Below are positions 1 to 5,206 of a stretch of 5,206 bases of DNA, piece by piece (the first letter of the stretch is position 1; every line of letters begins with the position of its first letter). Below the pieces are notes generated by a model, which worked only from the letters and a program-made list of their open reading frames with translations, had not been told where the DNA came from and ran no database searches. Location of the stretch: positions 1 to 5,206 of the forward strand of contig JAGCSS010000003.1 of assembly GCA_017964055.1 (NCBI GenBank). Reading direction: 5' to 3'. The stretch comes from Lachnospiraceae bacterium (GTDB lineage Bacteria > Bacillota > Clostridia > Lachnospirales > Lachnospiraceae). Position numbers and translations under genes: made by a program.

Positions 1-2576
1 GGCCCGCCCTCGCGTCTGTCCTCAACTATGCCCTCGACCACCGCGTTGCCAACGCCCTTGATCGCCGAAAGCGCATAGCGTATCGCGTCTTTCCCGTCAG
101 GGGTCTTGACCGCGGTAAATGCCACGTCTCCTTCGTTGATATCGGGAGCTATGAGCTCGATGCCCATCTGCTTGCAGGCATATATGTACGAAGCCACTTT
201 TCCGGACTGGTCGAGTACCGAAGTCAGCAGCGCCGCCATGAACTCCGCGGGATAGTAACGTTTCAGATACGCGGTCTGGTACGCGACTACCGCGTAGCAG
301 GTCGCATGCGCCTTATTGAACGCATATTTCGCGAAATCGGTCATCTCATCGAATATCTTGTTGCCGACCTCAGCGGAAATGCCCTTGCCGGCGCATCCGG
401 GGACATTTTCCTCGGGATTGCCGTAGACGAAGTTTTGGCGCTCCTTTGCCATTACCTCGGCCTTTTTCTTGGACATCGCGCGGCGCACAAGGTCGCTCCG
501 GCCGAAGCTGTAGCCGGCCAGATCGCGAACGATCTGCATAACCTGCTCCTGGTAGACTATGCATCCGTGCGTGGGCTCTAAGATAGGGCGCAGTTCCTCA
601 CACTCATAATGGATCGAGTCCTTTTCCTGCTTGCCCTTGATGTACTTGGGGATGAAATCCATCGGACCCGGTCTGTACAGAGCGATACCCGCGATGATAT
701 CCTCTATGTTCTCGGGCTTCAGCTCCTTCATGAACGCGGTCATGCCCGCGGATTCGAGCTGGAATATGCCCTCGGTGCGGCCCGATGAGATCAGGTCGTA
801 GACCGATCTGTCGGAATAATCTATTTTATCTATGTCAAAATCGGGATCCTTGCCCGAGTTCCTGACTGCCTTTGCGGCATCGTCAATAACGGTCAGGTTT
901 CTAAGGCCGAGGAAGTCCATTTTTAACAGGCCCAGCTCCTCGAGCGTGGTCATCGTATACTGCGTAGTGATGACATTATCCGAAGAACGTGACAGCGGCA
1001 CGAACTCATCCACGGGCGCTGGCGCGATAACGACGCCTGCGGCATGGATGCCGGTGTGCCTCGGAAGTCCCTCAAGACGCATCGACATATCGATGAGCTT
1101 ATGCGTCTCGGGCTCGTTGTCATATGCGGCTTTGAACTCGGGATTGGATTTGAGCGCCTTGTCAAGAGTGATGCCGAGCTCCTTCGGCACCATCTTCGCG
1201 ATGCGGTCCACATCGGCGTAGCTCATATCGAGCGCGCGTCCCACATCACGCAGTACAGCTCTGGCCTGCAGCGTACCGAACGTCACGATCTGCACGACAT
1301 GGTCCTTGCCGTATTTGCGCATTACGTAATCTATGACCTCCTGCCGCCTCTCGGGGCAGAAATCGATATCTATATCGGGCATCGTTACACGCTCGGGATT
1401 GAGGAAACGCTCAAATACCAGGCTGTAAGGCATCGGGTCGATCTCGGTTATATCGAGCACGTAGGATACGATGCTGCCCGCCGCGCTGCCTCTGCCGGGG
1501 CCGACGGGTATATCATGGGTCTTCGCGAAATGTATGAAATCCCATACGATCAGGAAATAATCGACAAACCCCATATTCCTGATCGTGGTGAGCTCATAGC
1601 CCATGCGCTCGCGAAGCTCGGCGAACTCCGCCTCGCTCTTATCCCCGTAGCGCTCCTTAAGGCCCTGCTCGCAGAGCATGGTAAGATACGTCTCCGAATC
1701 ATAGCCTTCGGGTACGTCAAAATGCGGCAGCTTGTAATGTCCGAATTCGAAATCGACATTGCATCGCTCAGCGATCTTATGGGTATTGTCCAGTGCTTCG
1801 GGAACATATCCGAACAGAGTACGCATCTCTTCTTCGGATTTGAGATAGAACTGCCCGCCCTCGTAGCGCATGCGGTCCTCATCGGTGACCTTTTTCTGCG
1901 TCTGAATGCAGAGAAGGATGTCGTGAGGCACGGCATCGTCGGCGAACGTATAATGAACGTCGTTCGTCGCCACCAGATCTATGCCGGTCTCCTCATGCAT
2001 GCGCAGCAGCGCCGAGTTGACCGTACCCTGATCGGGCAAGCCGTGGTCCTGCAGTTCCAGGAAGAAATTACCGTGACCGAATATGCGGTCGTATTTGAGT
2101 GCCGAGGCCTTTGCGTCCTCGTAGCGGCCCTTGATGATCAGATTCGGGATCTCTCCGGCCAGACATGCGGAAAGCGCTATTATCCCCTGATGATAGCGCT
2201 CCAGTATCTCATCGTCGACGCGGGGCTTATAGTAGAAACCTTCGGTAAAGCCCCGTGAGACGATCTTTATTAAGTTTTGGTAGCCTTCGTTGTTCTCAGC
2301 CAAAAGGATCATATGACGGTATCTCTCGTCGGATACCGAATTCTCCTTTTCAAAGCGGGACGCGGGCGCAACATACACCTCGCAGCCGATGATGGGCTTG
2401 ATGCCCACAGCCTTGCACGCGCGGTAAAAATCCACACAGCCGTACATCACGCCGTGATCGGTGATCGCGAGCGAATCCATACCGAGCTGCGCGGCTCTCG
2501 CAGTGATCTCCTTGATCTTACCCGATCCGTCGAGCAGACTGTACTCAGTATGTACGTGCAAGTGTGTAAATGCCAT
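1..2576 (-). CDS. dnaE: DNA polymerase III subunit alpha (partial, 3' end outside window)
   Basis: This encodes the 5'-to-3' replicative DNA polymerase of the C family. The 858 residues present read without a stop or frameshift and break off at the left edge; the family usually has about 1,100 to 1,200 residues. An N-terminal PHP domain (about residues 3-210) starts with the HxH motif at H7/H9 and D16, then ITDH at D40/H41, E66, H88, C138 and D206/H208. The Pol3 catalytic core follows, with the GPGRGSAAGS motif at 359-368, the PDIDIDF motif carrying D401 and D403, and the third catalytic Asp, D554, in KMDFLGL. YRPGP (634-638), the fingers region, and FNKAHATCYA at 753-762 are also present. 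A helix-hairpin-helix segment begins near 836; the OB fold and tau-binding tail lie outside. The ATG at 2576 is preceded by AAAGGGGA at good spacing. In Clostridia a DnaE normally works beside PolC; which DnaE subclass this is cannot be settled here. Confidence 0.97.
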   Translation of the reverse strand, partial: MAFTHLHVHTEYSLLDGSGKIKEITARAAQLGMDSLAITDHGVMYGCVDFYRACKAVGIKPIIGCEVYVAPASRFEKENSVSDERYRHMILLAENNEGYQNLIKIVSRGFTEGFYYKPRVDDEILERYHQGIIALSACLAGEIPNLIIKGRYEDAKASALKYDRIFGHGNFFLELQDHGLPDQGTVNSALLRMHEETGIDLVATNDVHYTFADDAVPHDILLCIQTQKKVTDEDRMRYEGGQFYLKSEEEMRTLFGYVPEALDNTHKIAERCNVDFEFGHYKLPHFDVPEGYDSETYLTMLCEQGLKERYGDKSEAEFAELRERMGYELTTIRNMGFVDYFLIVWDFIHFAKTHDIPVGPGRGSAAGSIVSYVLDITEIDPMPYSLVFERFLNPERVTMPDIDIDFCPERRQEVIDYVMRKYGKDHVVQIVTFGTLQARAVLRDVGRALDMSYADVDRIAKMVPKELGITLDKALKSNPEFKAAYDNEPETHKLIDMSMRLEGLPRHTGIHAAGVVIAPAPVDEFVPLSRSSDNVITTQYTMTTLEELGLLKMDFLGLRNLTVIDDAAKAVRNSGKDPDFDIDKIDYSDRSVYDLISSGRTEGIFQLESAGMTAFMKELKPENIEDIIAGIALYRPGPMDFIPKYIKGKQEKDSIHYECEELRPILEPTHGCIVYQEQVMQIVRDLAGYSFGRSDLVRRAMSKKKAEVMAKERQNFVYGNPEENVPGCAGKGISAEVGNKIFDEMTDFAKYAFNKAHATCYAVVAYQTAYLKRYYPAEFMAALLTSVLDQSGKVASYIYACKQMGIELIAPDINEGDVAFTAVKTPDGKDAIRYALSAIKGVGNAVVEGIVEDRREGG

Positions 2577-2582
2577 TGTTCG

Positions 2583-2590
2583 TCCCCTTT
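2583..2590 (-). promoter_or_regulatory. Ribosome binding site of dnaE
   Basis: The minus strand reads AAAGGGGA, ending six bases before the ATG at 2576. This supports that ATG as the start, and the protein then begins with the PHP motif at the usual distance from the N-terminus. Confidence 0.75.
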
Positions 2591-2601
2591 GCCAACTCCG
2601 T

Positions 2602-2622
2602 AAAACACCGTTCAAACGGCGT
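2602..2622 (-). terminator. Weak hairpin between deacetylase gene and dnaE, possible attenuator
   Basis: On the minus strand ACGCCGT and ACGGTGT pair through a TTGA loop, giving seven base pairs with one G-U wobble. The last stem base and the three that follow are T. The hairpin begins six bases after the deacetylase stop codon and ends just upstream of the dnaE ribosome binding site. The stem is short and the U-tract has only four bases, so it may be a weak terminator, an mRNA-stabilising hairpin or a chance structure. It would lower, not block, transcription into dnaE. Confidence 0.3.
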
Positions 2623-2627
2623 ATTTA

Positions 2628-4121
2628 TCATAGATCAAGCTTAGGTCTGGTCTTGTCGAACACGGATTCCACGTCAAAGAAATATTTCAGTTTTTCGGGC
2701 GTCTTTACCATACGCTCTCCGTCCGCATTGATACGTCCCTGTCTGAAATAACCGTCGCGGATCTGAACCCAGTACTGCGCCGAATCCACGTTGCAGAAGT
2801 ACCAGAAACCGTATTTTTTCATGAGCTCGTACTTTTCGCCGCTGTAGCCTCTCCAGTTGCATATATCGGCTCCGTACGGATAAATGTAGATGTCTGTCTC
2901 GCCGAGGATGATCTCGACCTCGTCATGCCAGCGCTGGCAGTCATATTCGAGCTTGCTGACCGAAATGTCGGTCATGTTGCTGTGCGTATAGCTGTGGCTC
3001 GCAAACTCCCAGCCATCAGCCTTAAGAGCCTCAGCGACCTTGATCGCTTCCTCTCTCTGCGCCTCGATCTTAGCCATCTTGTCAGCTTCTGACATGCCGT
3101 CGTAGATCTTCATGCTGAGTCCGGTATCGTATCCCAAAGCGCCCTCAAAGCCTGTGATGCCGAGTATTCCCTTTCTGCCTCTGTAGGAGAAATCGGGATG
3201 TTCTCTGACAAAACGGTCGATGATCGGCACCATGTCGTACTCGCCGTAGAGAACACTGCCGTCCTTGTCGATGTACTCACAGGTGGGAAGTCCGTCCTCA
3301 CCTACGACCAGCCTTTCGGCAAAGCCGTTTTTCTGCATGTAAACGTAGTAATTGACATCATCCTGCGAAAGCACGAACGGGATCTTGCCTTCGGGAAGCC
3401 AGATATCCTTCATTACGAGCTTTTCCTGACCGTCCTCGCCGACAACGCGCTCCGCCATATCATGTACGCTGACGATGACATAGCCCTTCGCGTACATCTG
3501 CTCGAGCATCTTGTTGAACTCGTCAACCGTAGTCATGTAGCGGTTGTAGCCCACAGGCTGGCTGCTGCCCTTACCGAACGCGAGCGATGTGTCAACGATC
3601 AGCGAATGTACGAACAGGTGGCTGATCTGTGTATTGTCGGGCCACTTAACGAGCTTCGACTTCTGTTCCTCGTATGAAGCTATCGCTGCCGAAAGACGCT
3701 CAACGCTCTCATAACCCTCGACAGCCTTAACCGTCTCTATTGCTTTGTCATAGTCATACATCTGCGCCATCAGATCGGTGCGCTCGAGTATGCCGTCGAC
3801 CTCAGCCTCCAGCTTCTCGCGCGCGATGCGCTCCTCTTCCTCACGGGCAAGCCTCTCGAGCTCCGCCTGCTCCTCGGGAGTAAGCGTGGGCGTAGGTTCC
3901 GGAGTGGGTGTGGCAGGTGTATCCTTCTTCACGTTTGAAGACGTCGGAACCTTAGTATCGCCGATGTCCACCGTATCCGCCGCCACCTCGGTCTCCGCTC
4001 CTGCGTAGGCTCTGGTCTTTTTGTCCTTTTTCAGCTCGTTGAAGCCTATGCAGACAAAAAGGATACCGATGATGATCAGCTCCGCCGCTATGACTATGGT
4101 CCTGTTTCTGCTGTTCTTCAA
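2628..4121 (-). CDS. Membrane-anchored polysaccharide deacetylase family protein (CE4/NodB-like)
   Basis: This is a 497-residue predicted extracytoplasmic protein. After a short basic N-terminus, residues about 8-27 form one hydrophobic segment, a signal anchor. Then come an acidic/polar stretch, a Thr-Pro-rich linker (about 68-82), a highly charged Glu/Arg/Lys helix likely to be a coiled coil (about 83-110), and a further helical region to about 157. The deacetylase-like domain covers about 165-485. It has the Asp pair D254/D255 in the position of motif 1, HSYTH (H376, H380) as the metal-binding motif 2, and YPYG (414-417) as motif 3. The final LxH motif of classical NodB domains is not evident, and the span from the Asp pair to the HxxxH motif (about 120 residues) is long for the family. 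The substrate is unknown; peptidoglycan, teichoic-acid-linked glycan or capsule are possible. The start is TTG at 4121, chosen because a G-rich ribosome binding site lies just upstream and no in-frame ATG occurs nearby. It sits between the HPr-like gene and dnaE, with a hairpin on each side. Confidence 0.9.
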   Translation of the reverse strand: MKNSRNRTIVIAAELIIIGILFVCIGFNELKKDKKTRAYAGAETEVAADTVDIGDTKVPTSSNVKKDTPATPTPEPTPTLTPEEQAELERLAREEEERIAREKLEAEVDGILERTDLMAQMYDYDKAIETVKAVEGYESVERLSAAIASYEEQKSKLVKWPDNTQISHLFVHSLIVDTSLAFGKGSSQPVGYNRYMTTVDEFNKMLEQMYAKGYVIVSVHDMAERVVGEDGQEKLVMKDIWLPEGKIPFVLSQDDVNYYVYMQKNGFAERLVVGEDGLPTCEYIDKDGSVLYGEYDMVPIIDRFVREHPDFSYRGRKGILGITGFEGALGYDTGLSMKIYDGMSEADKMAKIEAQREEAIKVAEALKADGWEFASHSYTHSNMTDISVSKLEYDCQRWHDEVEIILGETDIYIYPYGADICNWRGYSGEKYELMKKYGFWYFCNVDSAQYWVQIRDGYFRQGRINADGERMVKTPEKLKYFFDVESVFDKTRPKLDL

Positions 4122-4125
4122 ATTG

Positions 4126-4133
4126 CTCCCCCC
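4126..4133 (-). promoter_or_regulatory. Ribosome binding site supporting the TTG start
   Basis: The minus strand reads GGGGGGAG followed by CAAT and then TTG at 4121. The four-base gap after GGAG is on the short side but usable. This site, plus the immediate run into a basic-then-hydrophobic signal anchor, decides for TTG as the start codon of the deacetylase gene. Confidence 0.65.
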
Positions 4134-4141
4134 ATTTTCTT

Positions 4142-4164
4142 AAAAAGGAACGGTCTCCCGTTCC
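4142..4164 (-). terminator. Intrinsic terminator after the HPr-like gene
   Basis: On the minus strand GGAACGG and CCGTTCC form a perfect seven-base-pair stem closed by a GAGA loop of the stable GNRA class. TTTTT follows directly. It starts 10 bases after the TAA of the HPr-like gene and probably ends the whiA operon transcript. Read on the plus strand the same stem is followed by AG and then TTTT, so some bidirectional activity is possible. Its U-tract ends eight bases before the ribosome binding site of the next gene, leaving no room for a promoter between them. Confidence 0.8.
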
Positions 4165-4168
4165 AGTT

Positions 4169-4198
4169 TTGACATTATGCGAAGAAAGCCTCTATACT
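4169..4198 (+). promoter_or_regulatory. Candidate antisense sigma-A promoter at the 3' end of the HPr-like gene
   Basis: The plus strand has TTGACA at 4169-4174 and TATACT at 4193-4198 with an 18-base spacer, 11 of 12 bases matching the housekeeping consensus. Transcription would start near 4205 and run antisense through the HPr-like gene towards whiA. No plus-strand gene lies downstream, so the product would be an antisense RNA if it is real. Most of the motif lies in coding sequence and could be chance. Confidence 0.3.
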
Positions 4199-4441
4199 CT
4201 TCATGGCTTCCTCTTCATCGCTGCCGTTGACGATCACGTCGATCAGGTCGTTGGCCGCGGTGGCCCTGTTCATAATGCTGATAAAGGTCATCATGCCCAT
4301 GATGCTCTTGGCATTGACCTTTTTGTCCTTGTACTCGAAGTACACAGTACTCTCAAATTTGCTAGCTTCCTGCACAAGCTTGGCGATCGGCCTTCTGTCC
4401 AGATCTGCTGTAATGTCGATAGCCATCTTCTTCTGAACCAT
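4175..4441 (-). CDS. crh: HPr-like protein with Asp in place of His15 (Crh-like)
   Basis: This 88-residue protein has the HPr fold signature. HPr carries phosphate from enzyme I on His15 in the sugar phosphotransferase system and is phosphorylated on Ser46 by HPr kinase to act with CcpA in carbon catabolite control. Here the active-site loop reads ADLDRRP, so residue 15 is Asp, while R17 and P18 are kept. The Ser46 motif VNAKSIMG is intact, with S46 at exactly the standard number. It therefore cannot carry phosphate from enzyme I in the normal way and resembles Bacillus Crh, which has Gln15 and also lies directly after whiA. The region after helix B (FISIMNRATAA, about 53-63) looks about six residues longer than in ordinary HPr and the C-terminus is correspondingly shorter. 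The ATG at 4441 is preferred over a GTG at 4486 that overlaps the whiA stop, because it has a GGAGGG upstream and gives the standard numbering. The symbol rests on synteny and the missing His; function is inferred. Confidence 0.88.
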   Translation of the reverse strand: MVQKKMAIDITADLDRRPIAKLVQEASKFESTVYFEYKDKKVNAKSIMGMMTFISIMNRATAANDLIDVIVNGSDEEEAMKSIEAFFA

Positions 4442-4451
4442 TTCCTTTTTT

Positions 4452-4457
4452 CCCTCC
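4452..4457 (-). promoter_or_regulatory. Ribosome binding site of the HPr-like gene
   Basis: The minus strand reads GGAGGG ten bases before the ATG at 4441. The spacer is A-rich and contains a second weaker AGGAA. This favours the ATG over the GTG at 4486, which would add 15 residues that do not belong to the HPr fold. Confidence 0.65.
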
Positions 4458-4482
4458 GCTTTTTGAAAAAATAACGATATTG

Positions 4483-5206
4483 TCACGGCTTCCCCGAACG
4501 CAGCTTTTCAGCCATGTCCGTGAGTTTCTGCAGCCTGTGGTTTACTCCCGATCTGCCCACTTTCCGATCATGCTTCTCCCCAAGCTCGGCGAGTGAGGCC
4601 TCCGGATACTCAAGCCGCAGCAGAGCCGTAGTTCTCAGCTCATCGCTCAACGAATCGAGCCCTATCGTGTCATTCAGATAACGTATGTCCTCTATCTGCC
4701 TGTTCGCTGCCGCGGTCGTCTTTCCGATATTGGCGGCCTCGCAGTTGACACGTCTGTTTATTGAATTGCGCAGCTCCTTGACGATCCTGACATTCTCGAG
4801 CTCCATGAGACTTACATGCGCTCCCATGATATTCAGGACATCAACGATATGCTCCCCGTCTTTTAAGTATACTACATTATATTTTTTTCTGTTAACTATT
4901 TTTGCCTCGATATCGAACGAAGTGATCAGCTCGGCCGTAAAAGCCGCCTTTTCAGCGTCGTCCATGGCAAATTCGAGATGGTAGTCCTTCTGCGGATCGG
5001 TGATCGAACCGCAGGCTATGAATGCGCCTTTGAGGAAGGCTCTCTTGCAGCATGTCTGCTGCGCGATCATCCTGTTGGGTACCAGTCCGTCCTGCATCTT
5101 GAGGAGTTTGAGCAGCTCCTCAGTCTCCGCAGGCGTAAGTTCTGTGACCCAAGCCGTCTTCCGGCCCTTTTTCTCGGTCAGGGTCCCGCATGCGGGGTCC
5201 TTGCCC
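4483..5206 (-). CDS. whiA: DNA-binding protein WhiA (partial, 5' end outside window)
   Basis: About 241 codons are present, running in from the right edge to the TGA at 4483. The family is usually about 310-320 residues, so roughly the first 75 are missing. WhiA is a sporulation/cell-division regulator that joins a catalytically dead LAGLIDADG homing-endonuclease fold to a C-terminal helix-turn-helix. Recognisable family blocks, numbered from the first full visible codon, are CCKRAFLKGAF (52-62) with GSITDP and YHLEF in the second LAGLIDADG half, NRRVNCEAAN (150-159) with the IGKTTAAA segment, and the HTH from about 195 to 231 with PEASLAELGE and GRSGVNHRL. The reading frame continues upstream of the ATG at 5097, so that ATG is internal and not the start. 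It leads directly into the HPr-like gene, the order seen in Bacillus (rapZ-yvcK-whiA-crh); the upstream partners would lie beyond the right edge. Codons at about 4861-4903 are unusually AT-rich. Confidence 0.96.
   Translation of the reverse strand, partial: GKDPACGTLTEKKGRKTAWVTELTPAETEELLKLLKMQDGLVPNRMIAQQTCCKRAFLKGAFIACGSITDPQKDYHLEFAMDDAEKAAFTAELITSFDIEAKIVNRKKYNVVYLKDGEHIVDVLNIMGAHVSLMELENVRIVKELRNSINRRVNCEAANIGKTTAAANRQIEDIRYLNDTIGLDSLSDELRTTALLRLEYPEASLAELGEKHDRKVGRSGVNHRLQKLTDMAEKLRSGKP
4866..4895 (-). promoter_or_regulatory. Candidate internal promoter within whiA
   Basis: On the minus strand TTAACA (4895-4890) and TATACT (4871-4866) are separated by 18 bases, 10 of 12 matching the sigma-A consensus. 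A perfect TATAAT (4881-4876) lies inside the spacer but has no fitting -35. The motif falls in an AT-rich island in otherwise GC-richer coding sequence and points towards the HPr-like gene. It could give the downstream genes a transcript independent of the start of the operon. It may also be only a by-product of Lys/Asn/Tyr-rich coding. Confidence 0.28.

Noticed and set aside
833..838. Perfect TTGACA on the minus strand within dnaE
   Set aside because: No acceptable -10 lies 16-18 bases downstream; the sequence simply encodes a Phe-Asp-Ile stretch.
1044..2258. Long plus-strand open frame of about 400 codons
   Set aside because: It lies wholly antisense to dnaE, which has clear family motifs throughout. 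Its translation shows no recognisable domain and no ribosome binding site was evident. It is a shadow frame of biased codon use.
3889..3925. Repetitive GT-rich DNA in the deacetylase gene
   Set aside because: It encodes the Thr-Pro linker of an exported protein; low complexity is explained by the protein and is not a separate DNA repeat.
4175..4203. Minus-strand CATAAT with TGAAGA 17 bases upstream as a promoter for the deacetylase gene
   Set aside because: The -35 matches only three of six bases, and the transcript would start just before the terminator hairpin. Too weak to call.
4203..4436. Plus-strand hydrophobic frame just after the antisense promoter candidate
   Set aside because: It is antisense to the HPr-like gene, has no ribosome binding site, and its start would coincide with the transcription start. 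The hydrophobic content follows from reading the opposite strand of the HPr-like gene.
4442..4486. GTG at 4486 as start of the HPr-like gene, overlapping the whiA stop
   Set aside because: The added 15 residues do not belong to the HPr fold, and the ATG at 4441 has a good ribosome binding site and gives the standard residue numbers 15 and 46.
4483..5097. ATG at 5097 as the whiA start
   Set aside because: The frame stays open upstream to the window edge and the protein would lack the N-terminal half of the LAGLIDADG fold. It is an internal methionine.

Overview
The window holds four protein-coding genes, all on the minus strand and tightly packed. Read in transcription order from the right edge they are whiA (its 5' end is cut by the window), an HPr/Crh-like gene, a membrane-anchored polysaccharide deacetylase gene, and dnaE (its 3' end is cut by the window). 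No tRNA, rRNA, CRISPR array, insertion sequence or phage gene is visible. There is no gene-free stretch over 300 bases; the three intergenic gaps are each about 40 to 55 bases.

The organism is most likely a Gram-positive of the Bacillota, class Clostridia, and possibly Lachnospiraceae or a relative. The grounds are WhiA beside a His15-less HPr paralogue (the whiA-crh order known from Bacillus), dnaE close downstream as in many clostridial genomes, strong purine-rich Shine-Dalgarno sites, and the style of the deacetylase (one N-terminal anchor, a Thr/Pro linker, a charged helical region, then a CE4-like domain). Base composition is near balanced to mildly GC-rich. The family-level placement is an inference.

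Region by region: 5206-4483 encodes most of WhiA, including its C-terminal helix-turn-helix. 4441-4175 encodes an 88-residue HPr-like protein with Asp at the position of the phosphorylatable His15 but with Ser46 kept, which suggests a regulator and not a sugar-PTS phosphocarrier. A strong intrinsic terminator with a GAGA tetraloop follows at 4164-4142. Its U-tract ends only about eight bases before the ribosome binding site of the deacetylase gene (4121-2628, TTG start). A weaker hairpin lies in the 51-base gap before dnaE (2576 to the left edge). dnaE encodes the PHP domain, the whole catalytic palm and the start of the helix-hairpin-helix region.

Functionally this is a housekeeping neighbourhood joining cell-cycle/envelope regulation (WhiA), carbon-status signalling (Crh-like), cell-envelope polysaccharide modification and DNA replication. 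I did not find a clear new multi-gene system. The points most worth checking are the altered HPr-like protein, the terminator pressed against the deacetylase start, a near-consensus antisense promoter at the end of the HPr-like gene, and an AT-rich promoter-like island inside whiA.
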